Positions 26,226 through 37,437 of a stretch of 64,000 bases of DNA are shown in pieces (the stretch's first letter is position 1; each line of letters opens with the position of its first letter). Origin of the DNA: Flavobacterium commune (GTDB lineage: Bacteria; Bacteroidota; Bacteroidia; Flavobacteriales; Flavobacteriaceae); NCBI RefSeq assembly GCF_001857965.1, contig NZ_CP017774.1, forward strand, positions 3,787,215 through 3,851,214, read 5' to 3'. The position numbers and the translations under genes were made by a program. Below the pieces are notes generated by a model. That model worked only from the letters and a program-made list of their open reading frames with translations. It was not told where the DNA came from and searched no databases.

Positions 26226-27704
26226 TTATTCTAAAATAAAGCCATCTTTAGTTTTTTCAAGCCATTGCTTTAAAACGGGCTGTAATTTTTTTACAATTGG
26301 TAAATCTGGTTTATAAATATTAGTCAATTCAAAAGGATCTGCTTTTAAATCATATAATACATATTCCCCTTTCTTTTTTTTCTTTACAAACGAAAGTTTA
26401 TAATCTTTAGTTCGGATTCCCCTAAAACCAGTATTCATATCAACATTGTCACTAATAATAGCACCTAAAATATATTGCTCGGTTGGCTTTTTCCCTTTAC
26501 CGTTCAGATAATATTGAGCATAACTTTTACCATCTAAATTTTTAGGTATTTTATTTTTCAACCCCATAAGTTCTAATAGTGTTGGATAAATATCAGGCAA
26601 ACTTCCTAAAAAAGTACTGTCTTTTCTTGGAACAATATGGTTTTTCCAACGAACTATGAATGGTATTCTTAATGATTCCTCAAAGATGTTATTTTTTGAT
26701 ATTTCCGAATGTTTACCTAAACAATTACCATGGTCAGCCATAATCACTACGATAGTATTGTCGTCTAATTTCATATCTTTAAGACCATTCAAAATACGTC
26801 CAATTTGTTCATCAACTCCCGTAATATTTGCATAATAATAACGAATATCTTTTCGATAAGTATCTCCCATTTTTGTCCCTGCAGCAGGAATATTGGGATC
26901 TTTAATAAGGTCTTCTAATGGAACATCTTTATAAAGCTGATAATATTTTTCAGGAACTCTTTGGTATTCTGAATGGGGTGGATTCATAGATACTACTAAA
27001 GAAAATGGCGCATCCGAATTTCTGATTTTACCTTCTTCATTTTTCATATATGCCAATGCTTTATCAGCTTCATGTATTGGTCCCCATTCATTTACATATT
27101 TAAATTCATCTCTTTTATCATAGGTATCCCAATACATTGGTCTATCGTGCTCATCATAAGTTCCATAAGCATACCAATAATCAAAACCGTGTCTTTTATC
27201 AGGTGAAGTCCATTCGTTCCATGCCACTGATCCTACATTATTAGATGTTGGCACATAAGGTTTATATGGTGAATCCAAATGCCATTTCCCAATATATCCA
27301 TTAGAATATCCATTTTCTTTTAAAATATCAGACCAACATATAGCATTCTCCTGCAATTCAATTCCAAAAGGAGCAGATGCAGAATTTACATTACTGTAAA
27401 CCTTATTTTTAATAGGATATTGACCAGTCATGAGCATAGCCCTGGCTGGCGAACAAACAGGATAATTACTGACCATCTGTTCCAACACTAAACTTTCCTT
27501 AACGTATTGATCTAAATAAGGAGTCATAACTGGCTCTCTCCCTTCAAAACCTACTGCTTGAGCTCTCCACTGATCAGCAAGAATAATAAGTAAATTTGGT
27601 GCTTTTTTATATTTAACATTATTTTGAGCATCACAAGAAATTCCAAAAACTATTGAGAGTAAAAGGAAAAATTTTGTACAAATACTATATCTTATATATT
27701 TCAT
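26226..27704 (-). CDS. S1-family sulfatase (lipoprotein or exported)
   Basis: 492 residues from ATG 27704, where a signal MKYIRYSICTKFFLLLSIVF ends in a GISC lipobox. The sulfatase signature is present: APNLLIILADQWRAQ, then CSPARAMLMTGQYP (formylglycine Cys in CxPxR with Ala in place of Ser), GYIGKWHLDSPYKP and VVIMADHGNCLGKH. The DQWRAQ style of the first metal site is shared with uronate 2-O-sulfatases and related exo-sulfatases, so desulfation of a terminal residue is possible. Substrate position is not assigned. It is located between kduD and the beta-helix gene in the susCD operon. Confidence 0.88.
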   Translation of the reverse strand: MKYIRYSICTKFFLLLSIVFGISCDAQNNVKYKKAPNLLIILADQWRAQAVGFEGREPVMTPYLDQYVKESLVLEQMVSNYPVCSPARAMLMTGQYPIKNKVYSNVNSASAPFGIELQENAICWSDILKENGYSNGYIGKWHLDSPYKPYVPTSNNVGSVAWNEWTSPDKRHGFDYWYAYGTYDEHDRPMYWDTYDKRDEFKYVNEWGPIHEADKALAYMKNEEGKIRNSDAPFSLVVSMNPPHSEYQRVPEKYYQLYKDVPLEDLIKDPNIPAAGTKMGDTYRKDIRYYYANITGVDEQIGRILNGLKDMKLDDNTIVVIMADHGNCLGKHSEISKNNIFEESLRIPFIVRWKNHIVPRKDSTFLGSLPDIYPTLLELMGLKNKIPKNLDGKSYAQYYLNGKGKKPTEQYILGAIISDNVDMNTGFRGIRTKDYKLSFVKKKKKGEYVLYDLKADPFELTNIYKPDLPIVKKLQPVLKQWLEKTKDGFILE

Positions 27705-27717
27705 AATTAGTTTTTTT

Positions 27718-29284
27718 TTATTCAAGTTCCTTAATCCATTTTGGTAACTTATCCAATCTTAATTTTAATTGAGCTAAATACAAAGAAGCAGGCTCTACAG
27801 CTTTTCCTATTGATTCTGATTGTCCTAGTTGATCCATTCTAAAAGTTGTTCCCTTACTGGTAAATCCAACAATAACAGGTTTAGGAATTTTCCAATATTC
27901 ATATACTTTAGATGATGGCCAAAACTCAAAATCTTTTACCGGTTCATTAGTTTGTTTATAATTCCATAGAACTAAACCTTGCATATGATTAGGCATATTT
28001 TCTAATGCACCTCCTCCTCTATTTTTCATCAAACCGCCTTCAACACCATCTAATAATGTATTTCTTGGCTGGCTTGCGTGAGATTCAAAACAAGTTGTCG
28101 AAGGATAAGTACAATTTAAAATTACAGTATTCATTGATCCATGTGATGAACCAAAGGAATGCCATTGGGATGCTTCATCAACACAATTCGCAATTAATAC
28201 ATTGGTAGAACCATTAGAAGTAATGGCTTCATGACCACTGTTGCCGTCAATTTTACAATTTAATACAGAAATATTAGCACTTTGTAAAACTATTGCTGCA
28301 ACACTACAATCGGTTAAAACGACAATTTTTCATCCATGAATTTGTTGTTCTATTGATTCGCAACATCGTATAGCCACTATCATCTTGCCATGAACGATGA
28401 TGAACAAATTTTTCTTTCCAATTGCCCACAAATGCAACATCCTCTATACCAATCTCTTCACTATTAGCAAATTTAGAAACTTCCCATTTGTATTTTGGAT
28501 CAATAGTATACGAAACAGGTGCTTTAAGAATGAGCTTATTGTTTTTAATACTTTTGATTTGATAATAAACCTTAACATCAATTCCTTTATTAACCAGATA
28601 ACTCCATGTTGGTTCAACTTGTTGAGTCTTCAATTCCGCTACAATTAAATCTTTATTATTATCTAATAATTTTAAAACAATCCAATCTCCTGACTCTAAA
28701 CCTTCAATCGTATTTAACTCAATAGTACAATCTCCAACTGCTGCTGCTTTAGTAATAAATCCTATTTTTTTATCAGCACCTCCGCTAGTAAAAAGAAATA
28801 ATGGTGGAACGGTCCACATTTTTGATGGATCTGCTGGCGGAAGTGTATTTTTCATATACAATTCAGTACCATTCAAACCAGAACCACTTCCTCTAAAAAT
28901 GATATTGCCTTTCTTTGATATAATAGAATTTGTTGCATCACTTTCTTCATTCACTAAAAATCTTCCTTTAGGGAAAAAAACAATTCCAGAACCATTTTTA
29001 TTAGCCGCATCTATTGCTTTTTGTATGGCAATTTTATCTGAAATATCATCATTAGGCTTTGCTCCAAAAGTGGTGACATCAAAAATCTTATAATTAGTAA
29101 CATTGGGAATTTCTTTTTCTCCCTGATGATAACCTACATAAGAGAAATCAGGTAAAAGATTTCTATCTTTCTTATAATCTTCAAATATTTTAGATTTATC
29201 TTGAGCAAAAACATCTGTTAAAGCTAATAAATTCAGACAGACAATTAATATATTTTGAATAGGGCTTTTATTACAATTATACAT
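27718..29284 (-). pseudogene. Right-handed beta-helix (DUF4955-like) exported protein, one frameshift
   Basis: Two frames join to ~521 residues: 28304-29284 (signal peptide, then FGAKPNDDISDKIAIQKAID, the pectate-lyase-superfamily N-cap) and 27718-28134 (LDGVEGGLMKNRGGGALENM, ending PKWIKELE). Removing one A at about 28310-28315 restores the frame through TDCSVAAIVLQSANI and HEAITSNGSTNVLIANC between the parts. The fold suggests a lyase or glycosidase on an acidic polysaccharide; the mid-region HSFGSSHGSMNTVILNC looks catalytic-site-like but is unassigned. It lies in the chondroitin operon between GH88 and a sulfatase. The gene may be intact in reality if the indel is a sequencing error. Confidence 0.7.
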
Positions 29285-29324
29285 TTTAATAGATTTTATT
29301 TAATTCATTAATGAATATTCTTTT

Positions 29325-30539
29325 CTACAAATACCAATCTTTGTAACGTAATAATGCTTCTAGGAAATAATAATCGGCATAAGTAAGAGGTACATCAATT
29401 TCACTTTTATGAGGAATTGATCCTACACTATGCTTCAAAAGAAAACCACCATTAGAACCTAATTGTGCTCGATATTTAGGACTAGATAATGACTTTAAAA
29501 TAATTTTAGCAACATCAACATAATTTTGTTTTTCTTTTCCTGAAGTATATTGTCCTAATTCCAGCAAGGCTGAGGCAAACACGGATGCCGCTGATACATC
29601 TCTTAGCGCATCAGGGATTTTAGGGTCATCAAAATCCCAATACGGAATTTTATCGGCGGGTAAATTAGGATGGTTCAATATAAATTTTGCAATTCCTTGT
29701 GCCTGATTTAAGTAAACAGGATCTTTTGTAAAACGGTACATCATAGTATAACCGTAAAGTGCCCAACCTTGACCTCTACTCCATGAACTAGAATCTGAAT
29801 ACCCTTGAGCGGTAACTTTTTTACGAACTTCTCCAGTATTTAAATCATAATCTAGTACATGGTAGCTACTATAATCAGGTCTAAAATGATTTTTAATTGT
29901 GGTATTAGCATGATTTCTTGCTATATCGGCAAAACTTTTATCAGTACTATTTTGGCTTGCCCATTCCAGCATTTCAATATTCATCATATTATCAATAATA
30001 ACCGGACCTACAAATCCTTTTTGTCTCAAGCCTCCATCGGTAATTTCCCAAGATTGGATCACTTTGGCATTAGGACGGTATCTTGTTGCCAATGATTTAG
30101 CCGATTCCAGAATTACTTTTTTATACTCTTCATTTTTAGTTAATCGAAACGCATTCCCATAACTGCAAAACATCATAAAACCTAAATCATGGTTTTTAGT
30201 GAAATACTTTACTGTATCTAAAATCGCTAATCTTTTTTTAGCATCTTCAAATACCCATGGTTTTTTAGTATATTCATAAATATATAGAAGCGTTCCCGGA
30301 TAGAAACCACTACACCACCAGTACACATCAGAATTAATATGCTTGTTATTACTAAATGTTCTTGGCATTGAATCCAAAGGAGTCGCTTTCTCCAAATATT
30401 TATATTGCTTTGCTGCAAATACAAAATTATCCTGAATCATTTTTTTCATTACTGTCTTTTCTTTCTTATTAGCTTTTTGTGCAGAAACTGACAAGCTATA
30501 AAAAGATAGCAGTAATAAAAGATATTTAAGTATTTTCAT
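29325..30539 (-). CDS. GH88 unsaturated glucuronyl hydrolase
   Basis: 404 residues with a signal peptide (LLLLLSFYSLSVSA). It removes the 4,5-unsaturated uronic acid left at the non-reducing end by lyases. Family motifs are WWCSGFYPGTLLYIYEYT, HDLGFMMFCSYGNAFRLT (first catalytic Asp), VIIDNMMNIEML (second Asp), YSDSSSWSRGQGWALYGYTM and IPYWDFDDPKIPDALRDVSAA. The C-terminus is complete, unlike the paralog at 53713. It is the first gene after susD, separated by a hairpin. The product feeds the KduD pathway. Confidence 0.93.
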   Translation of the reverse strand: MKILKYLLLLLSFYSLSVSAQKANKKEKTVMKKMIQDNFVFAAKQYKYLEKATPLDSMPRTFSNNKHINSDVYWWCSGFYPGTLLYIYEYTKKPWVFEDAKKRLAILDTVKYFTKNHDLGFMMFCSYGNAFRLTKNEEYKKVILESAKSLATRYRPNAKVIQSWEITDGGLRQKGFVGPVIIDNMMNIEMLEWASQNSTDKSFADIARNHANTTIKNHFRPDYSSYHVLDYDLNTGEVRKKVTAQGYSDSSSWSRGQGWALYGYTMMYRFTKDPVYLNQAQGIAKFILNHPNLPADKIPYWDFDDPKIPDALRDVSAASVFASALLELGQYTSGKEKQNYVDVAKIILKSLSSPKYRAQLGSNGGFLLKHSVGSIPHKSEIDVPLTYADYYFLEALLRYKDWYL

Positions 30540-30580
30540 AAGTTGTTATTTATTGTTTTTTTTAAAGAAATATAATATCA

Positions 30581-30610
30581 CCATGATTCATTATATACAA
30601 TGAATCATGG
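30581..30610. repeat. Perfect hairpin after susD
   Basis: CCATGATTCATT and AATGAATCATGG form a 12-bp stem with a 6-nt loop. It lies between susD and GH88. Such hairpins may lower expression of genes downstream of susCD or protect the susCD message. A similar sequence lies at 63848. Confidence 0.65.
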
Positions 30611-30625
30611 CAATTTGATAATTTA

Positions 30626-32287
30626 TTAATTTAACCAAGGCTCACTTTGTGTTAATGCTTTATTTGACAATATTTCTACTGAAGGGATAGGGAATAATAC
30701 GTTTCTTGCAGTAACATTTCTCCCTCCTAAACCTCCATACTGTTGGTTTGCTGGAGTTGGGGCTGCACTCATTTCAGCACCTACAGCATTCATTGTGCTA
30801 ACAAATTTATTCCAACGAATTAAATCAGAACGACGTGTACCCTCAAAACACAATTCACGCATACGTTCATCTTCAATAAATAGTTGAAAAGCACTTTTAG
30901 ACGCTGCTGCCGTTGCTGTTGCTACATCAGATGTTGGATAAGCTAGTGTCAAATTAGTTTGTCCATATCCTCTACGACGTACTTTATTAACTGCTTCAAC
31001 AGCTTCTTCAGTTGGCCCATTTACTTGATTTTCAGCTTCCGCATACATTAAAAGAACATCCGCATATCTCAAAACAGGAAAATTAATAGGAGTATGATTT
31101 TTATTTTTAGGTGTTAGAATTTCATACTCTCTTCTCCATTTTCCACAATCTCTACCATAAGCCATTGTTTTTGCAATAGCAGTTTTGGCTCCAGTATTAT
31201 TATTAAAAGTATAAGTTGTTAAGACCCAATCACGACGTAAATCGCCAGTGCCATATTTATTAAATAATCGACCTGTACCTTTAATAAAACCATAACTATA
31301 TCCTATTGTTGATTCAAAATTAACTCCAGTCATAGTAATTCCATTGGTGTTTCCCACACGACCAGTTTCAGTATAGGAGTCAGTACGATTTCCTTTGAAA
31401 TCAATTTCCCAAATACATTCTTTTACATCATAGATATCCTGTGCTTGGTTGATAAATATTTGACGGTATCCATTATTAGAGGTATTAGCTGTTATAGTTG
31501 GGTTAAAAGGTGCTAAAGCAGGATTAGTATCAAAACTAACATTCAAAGAATGTTCTCCTGAATCTATTACTTTTTTAGACCAAGCTAAAGCATCTGCATA
31601 CTTTGAACTATCCATTAAAGGATAGCCAGCCATTTGCAAACAAACCCTAGCAAGAATACCCTGTACTGCTGTTTTAGAAATTCGACTAGAGTATCCATAA
31701 GAGGTAACAGTTCCAACTTTTGCTTCAGCTTCTGTCATATCTTTTAATATTTGAGCATACACTTCAGCAATTGAAGATTTAGCAATTTGAACCCCATTAG
31801 GACTAGTTGTAGGTGTAGTTTTTAAAGGTACTTCTCCAAATCTAGTTACTAGCATAAAGTAATAATAGCCTCTCAAAAATAAAGCTTCGCCTAAAATAAC
31901 CTCACGTTTATTTTCATCCATCTTAGGAACATTTATATTTGCGATTAAATCATTAGCCCTATTTATTCCATTGTAGAGTTCACTCCATAATCCAGCCACA
32001 TCAGCTGCAGTAGGATCAAAATTATACACCTGTGTACCTGTTACTTGAGCAGAACGAGCATAATAACCTTCATCAGTACAAGCCTCTAAAGTTGTATACA
32101 TTGCATTTCCATACAATTTATCTGAACCTAAAGGATCATACACTCCAGCTAGAGCCTGTGTTAATCCTTCTTCATCTGTATAATATTGTTCTAAAGCAAT
32201 TTTATTCTTTGGTTCGGTATTTAAAAAATCCTCGCATGAACTAGTGAAAATTGAGACCAGTAATAATCCTATATATATATTTTTCAT
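30626..32287 (-). CDS. susD: SusD-like outer-membrane glycan-binding lipoprotein
   Basis: 553 residues from ATG 32287, where MKNIYIGLLLVSIFTSSC is a lipoprotein signal; an ATG 42 bp upstream is ignored. SusD features are CEDFLNTEPKNKIALEQYYT, helical repeats (ALFLRGYYYFMLVTRFGEVPL), FPVLRYADVLLMYAEAENQ and the C-terminal FEGTRRSDLIRWNKF and RNVLFPIPSVEI. It caps the SusC channel at the cell surface and binds the oligosaccharide. It starts 20 bp after the end of susC. No frameshift is seen. Confidence 0.93.
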   Translation of the reverse strand: MKNIYIGLLLVSIFTSSCEDFLNTEPKNKIALEQYYTDEEGLTQALAGVYDPLGSDKLYGNAMYTTLEACTDEGYYARSAQVTGTQVYNFDPTAADVAGLWSELYNGINRANDLIANINVPKMDENKREVILGEALFLRGYYYFMLVTRFGEVPLKTTPTTSPNGVQIAKSSIAEVYAQILKDMTEAEAKVGTVTSYGYSSRISKTAVQGILARVCLQMAGYPLMDSSKYADALAWSKKVIDSGEHSLNVSFDTNPALAPFNPTITANTSNNGYRQIFINQAQDIYDVKECIWEIDFKGNRTDSYTETGRVGNTNGITMTGVNFESTIGYSYGFIKGTGRLFNKYGTGDLRRDWVLTTYTFNNNTGAKTAIAKTMAYGRDCGKWRREYEILTPKNKNHTPINFPVLRYADVLLMYAEAENQVNGPTEEAVEAVNKVRRRGYGQTNLTLAYPTSDVATATAAASKSAFQLFIEDERMRELCFEGTRRSDLIRWNKFVSTMNAVGAEMSAAPTPANQQYGGLGGRNVTARNVLFPIPSVEILSNKALTQSEPWLN

Positions 32288-32306
32288 CTGAAAAGAATTA
32301 ATGTTA

Positions 32307-35300
32307 TTAAAATGAAATATTTGTACCAAAAACTATAGTTCGTGCACGAGGATAGGATGAGAAATCGAATCCTGGTGTTAATGCTGAACTATAGGTATTT
32401 ACCTCCGGATCTGGACCGGAATAATCAGTCCAAGTAATTAGATTTTGTCCTGACACATAAAATCTTAATGATTTTAAACGTAATTTTTTAAGAAAACTAG
32501 CATCAAAATTATAACCTAAAGAAACTGTTTTTAATCTTAAATAAGAACCATCTTCTACAAAATTAGATGAGTAACCTCCACCAAAGTAACCTCTGGTACG
32601 AAAAATATCTGAATCTGAATTCTCTGGTGTCCATCTATTTTCATAGCTGGCAAATTGATTTAAATAACCTTGGTTTTTTGTATTCCCTTCAAATAAAACA
32701 CGATTAGCATTCAAAATGTCATTTCCATAAGACCACTGAAAAAAGATATTCAAATCAAAACCTTTATAAGTAAAGTTATTAGAAAATCCACCTGTATGAA
32801 CAGGTAATCCTTTCCCAATTACAGTATAATCATTAGAATTAACTACTAAATCACCATTTTGATCTTTGTATTTTATATCTCCTGGTTTAATATTAGCTCT
32901 TGTATTACCGTTAGTTGTAACATCTGGCTTTAATGTATAAATACCTGTAGTTGTATCTAAATTAAAATCTTCATATTTGTAAGTTCCCAATGACTCATAA
33001 CCATACATCAAACCCAAAGGTTGTCCTATTTTAGCTATGTAAGCACTTGTAGTATTCCATTGATTATCCCAATTTACAGTACTCTCAAGAGATTCTTGAT
33101 CCTCACCTAAAGCAATTAACTTATTTTTATTAAAAGCTATATTAGCACTAGTAGTCCATGTAAAATCTTTTGTATTAATATTTTTAGTAGTTAAAGTTAA
33201 CTCCAATCCTTTATTTTCAACACTTCCAATATTTTTTATTGCTGAACCAAATCCAGAAGAAGGAGGGAGTTGAGTATTTAATAATAAATCTTTTGTTATC
33301 TTCCTATATATGTCAGCAGTCAAAGTAATTCGTTGATTGAAAAAACCTAAATCAATACCTGCATCAACTTGCTCAGTTGATTCCCATTTTAAATCAGAAT
33401 TTCCAAGATTTGTAGCAACAACTCCGGGTACATATTCATTATTAAAAACGTAACTATTCCCTATTGGGTTAAAATAAGTCGAAAGGTAATCAAAGTCTCC
33501 TACTCTATTATTTCCTGTCACACCATAACTTACTCTTAATTTACCCTCAGATAAAGTTTTATTATTTTTAAGAAATTTTTCTTTATCAAATCTCCAAGAA
33601 GCAGCAGCTGAAGGAAAGTAACCCCAATGGTTTTTAGAAGGAAACTTTGATGAACCATCTGCTCTGAACGATGCTGTTAAGAGATATTTAGAATCATAAT
33701 TATAGTTAATCCTACCTAAGAAAGATGACATTGTCCAAACTGATGCCAAAGAATCTACACGTTGGGCTACTCCTTGATCTAATCCTGCTAATCCCAAATC
33801 TTCATTTGGTAATTGAGTAGCCGAACGACCATAAGACCATGAATCTCGTTTTTGGATTGTAAATCCTCCTAAAACATTAATTTTTGATTTTTTAGAAACT
33901 TTTTATCCCAGGTTAATGTATTCTCATTTAACCAATTGCTAGAATTACTGTGTAAAATTCTTCCGTTTACTCCATTTGTATTTCCTGGAAATCCATATTG
34001 AGTCTTTGAATTATTAAATTGATCTTGTCTTAACCTATTTTCAATAATTCCAAACGAAGTTCTGAGTTTAAGGTCTTTTGTAAACAAATATTCTAAATAT
34101 CCATTAGCATTAATATTTTTAGTAGTGTTCAAACGATACAAATTTTGTAAATTTAAAAGTGGATTCACTCTATAATCATTTGCTGAATTAACATCCGGAT
34201 CCTGAAGTAAATCAAGTACTGAAGAATCAGTTGCAATTGGTCTGTATCCCCATACCGAAACCATAATATTTGTAGTAGCACTTCCTGTTGACATGGCTGG
34301 ATTAATTCCTGATTGTTCTAAATGGCTATAATTAGTATTAATTCCTATTTTCAATTTATCGGTAATTTTATAATCCAAAACTGCACGACCTTGATATCTT
34401 TTATAATTGGAATTCAATAAAATACCATCTTGATCACTTGTCGAACCAGAAAATGCGTATTTTAATTTTTAGTCCCACCTCTTACAGAAAAATCATTATT
34501 TTTAAACAAAGCAGTTCGAGTAGTCAAGTCTTGCCAATCGATACCTTTCTGCGTTTTATAATAATCTAGGGTTTTTCCATCAGAAAGATAAATCTCTGTC
34601 GGTGAACGCGGTATTGACGTTTCAGCAGGATTAAGCTCTAGTTGATATTTCACAAATTCATAAGGACTCATCAATTCCATTTTACTTATATTATTTTGAA
34701 CCCCTACTGAACTTGAGAAACTAAATACCGCTTTGCCAGCCTTACCTTGTTTTGTAGTAATCACAACAACCCCATTAGCTCCTCTAGCACCATAAATAGC
34801 AGTAGCCGATGCGTCTTTCAAAATATCAATCGATTCAATATCACTTGGATTCACAACATTATTATCAGGATCTTCAATCAAAAAACCATCCACAACATAT
34901 AACGGACTATTAGCCTGTGTAACTGAGTTATTCCCTCTAATTACTATATTAATACCTGCTCCAGGTCTACCATCTGAAGATGTGACCTGAACTCCCGCTA
35001 CTCTACCAGCCAATGCCTCATCAAAAGAGCGAACAGGCGCTTTATTTAAATCACTCATAGCTACGCTAGAAACTGCCCCTGTCAAATCTTTCTTTTTAAC
35101 TGTTCCATATCCAATTACAACAACTTCCTCCAAAGCACTGGTTGTCGATTTTAAAGTAACAGCTACAGTTGTTTTATCTTGAACAGCAAGAGTACTGGTT
35201 TCAAAACCGATGTAAGTAAAAATCAATTGATCTTTTGATGCAGCGGTTATTTTAAATTGACCATTTCCATCTGTTAAAGTAGCTACTTTAGTCCCTTTTA

Positions 35301-35470
35301 CAGAAACTGTAACCCCAGGAAGAGGTTCATTTAGATTATCATTTACTGAACCTGATATTATTCTGTTTTGTGCATGTATAAATGCTGGAGCAATCATACA
35401 AAAAAACGCCCATTAAAAACTGCTTTAAAGCAATATTAAATATTGGGAATTTCAATTGGTAATTTTTCAT
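32307..35470 (-). pseudogene. susC: SusC-like TonB-dependent transporter, frame broken at three sites
   Basis: The full locus runs from ATG 35470 (MKNYQLKFPIF) and covers ~1050 residues in four frame segments. Breaks lie in the signal peptide at an A7 run (35400-35406), at ~34464 (one T missing) and at ~33890 (one A missing); each is a single base in or beside a homopolymer. Reassembled, it has the carboxypeptidase-like domain (GSVNDNLNEPLPGVTVSVKG), the SusC signature LEEVVVIGYGTVKKKDLTGA, the plug (VVDGFLIEDPDNN) and a TonB-dependent barrel ending PRARTIVFGTNISF. It should import chondroitin oligosaccharides with SusD. Its promoter carries the LacI-type operator. Confidence 0.88.
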
Positions 35471-35508
35471 AAGCCTCTATTTATATGGTTAATATGTTAG
35501 TTTATACT

Positions 35509-35571
35509 ACAATATTATGCAAACGTTATTATATAAACAAGATAAAGCATGAAAAAATGTGCTCGAGCACA
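35509..35571 (-). promoter_or_regulatory. susC promoter block and perfect operator palindrome
   Basis: TGTGCTCGAGCACA (35558-35571) is a perfect 14-bp palindrome 88 bp upstream of the susC start. Toward the gene lies a block (35509-35542: ACAATATTATGCAAACG, then AACAAGA) that recurs almost unchanged at 47324-47357. The remainder of 35471-35873 holds AT-rich spacer and the terminator at 35792. Confidence 0.8.
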
Positions 35572-35791
35572 AAAAATTAACTAAAATGTAATAAAATGAC
35601 CCTTGTTTTAATTTTATTTTTTTTATTAGCTTAAAAAAAACCATATTATTAACTATAAAAAAGTCATTTAGTTAGAATTATTATTTTTAAATTTTATTGT
35701 GGAAATAAGAACTAAAAAGTTGCTGAAATTAACTTAAAGAAAACCAACAATGTAAAATCTTAAAAACTAAAAAAGAATTAATTTAATAAAT

Positions 35792-35848
35792 AAAAAATTG
35801 CATTCATAAAGCCAATTTCGAATTGGAAAATGAATGCAATTTTTTTTA
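35792..35848 (-). terminator. Terminator of the lyase/sulfatase operon
   Basis: AAATTGCATTCAT pairs with ATGAATGCAATTT, with inner CCAATT/AATTGG, and T runs occur on both sides. It lies just past the restored stop of the sulfatase gene at 35874 and separates that operon from susC. Confidence 0.82.
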
Positions 35849-35873
35849 AAATTATTTTCTAATTTACTCTTTT

Positions 35874-37412
35874 ATCTGAGTCTTTTCTTTTAACAACTTG
35901 GCTAACTCATTAACTTTATTTGGAAATTTTTAGCTAAATTATTTTTTTCACCTAAATCTTCGTTTAAATCATACAATTGGGGTTCATTCGCATTACCTGT
36001 TTCAATACCCACTAATTGATCATAAGAAATTCCATCATTAGCAGGGATAAATTTCCAATTGTCTTTTACTATAGCAAGAGTTCCACCTTTACCTAATGTG
36101 TTTCCTCCTTGTTCTATTAAAATAGTTCTTCCTTTTTCTGATTTACCAAGAAAAGTTTCTAATGTATTTTCACTGTCTGGCGCATCTTCTTTTAGAATAG
36201 GTTGTTCCAATAAATTAGAAAAAGATGCTAATAAATCCATTTGACAAACCATTCCAGAAGATACTTTTGGTTTTACAACATCCGGCCAACTTAAAATAAA
36301 TGGCACTCTTGTTCCCGCTTCCAGAACACTATACTTTCCACCTCTTAAAATTCCATTTGGGGTATGTCCATTTAGTTGACTTACTGCTTCATCTTGATAG
36401 CCATCATCCAAAACTGCACCATTATCACTTGTAAAAATAACCATCGTATTTTGGTTAATTCCCAATGTTTCTAGCTGTTTCATGATTTGACCTACCGTCC
36501 AATCTAACTGCAAAATTGCATCTCCACGATAACCCAGACCACTTTTTCCCTTAAACATCGTGGCAGGCATACGCGGAACATGAGGTTCAGTAAGAGCAAA
36601 ATACAGAAAGAATGTTTTCTTATGATTCTCCTCTATAAATTCTTTTGCTTTTTCTAAAAAAGTTGTAGAAACTTCCTCATCAACCCATCTTGCTTTATTA
36701 CCACCACTCATGTAACCGATACGTCCAATACCATTAACAATTGTATTGTCATGTCCTTGTCCTGGAGAAGATTTCATTTTTAATAATTCAGGATGCTCTT
36801 TCCCCGTAGGATCATTACCTACTTTACTACTGTAATCTACTTGAATTGGATCATTAGTATCTAAGGCAACAACCTTGTGATTTTCCATAAAAACGGATGG
36901 TACCCTATCAGCCGTTGCAGGGAAAATAAAGGAATAATCAAAACCAACTTCATTTGGGCCTGGCTTTATTTCTCCATTCCAATTTTTAGCTACCTGATCT
37001 CCTAAACCTAAATGCCATTTACCTACATTGGCTGTTCTATAACCTGCCTGCTGAAATAATTTTGGCAAAGTCATTTTATTGTTGGAATAATTAAAGCTGC
37101 ATCTCCCGGTAAAATCCCCGTTCCTGATTTTCTCCATGGATATTGCCCCGTAAGCAATGCGTATCTGGAAGGAGTACATGTTGCCGAAGTACAATGAGCA
37201 TTGGTAAAACGTACCCCTTGATTAGCCAGTTTATCCAAATTTGGAGTTTTAAGCTTAGTTGCTCCATAGCAGCTTAAATCACCATATCCAAGATCATCTG
37301 CGTAAATAAAAATCACATTGGGTTTGGCTGAAATTTGTTTATTTTGAGACTCTTGGGAATAAAAACTAAAAGTTATTAAAGTTAAACAGCCAGTAATAAT
37401 TGATTTTATCAT
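35874..37412 (-). pseudogene. S1-family sulfatase, two single-base frameshifts
   Basis: Starting at 37412 (signal peptide IITGCLTLITFSFYSQ), the frame holds PNVIFIYADDLGYGDLSCYG and CTPSRYALLTGQYPWR (formylglycine Cys). It then ends early at ~37072, where one A is missing from TAAAATGAC. The main part continues with LPKLFQQAGYRTANVGKWHL and VIFTSDNGAVLDDG. A second missing T at ~35930 hides the last ~20 residues, and the restored stop is at 35874-35876. Joined, it is ~512 residues with every sulfatase motif, so it may well be functional. It is the last gene of the operon led by the operators at 47370. Confidence 0.85.
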
Positions 37413-37437
37413 TTTTAAAATTTATTTAAAGTTATTA

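Noticed and set aside
32307-35397. Three separate TonB-dependent transporter-like genes
   Set aside because: They are consecutive parts of one SusC; single-base corrections join them with no loss of motif.
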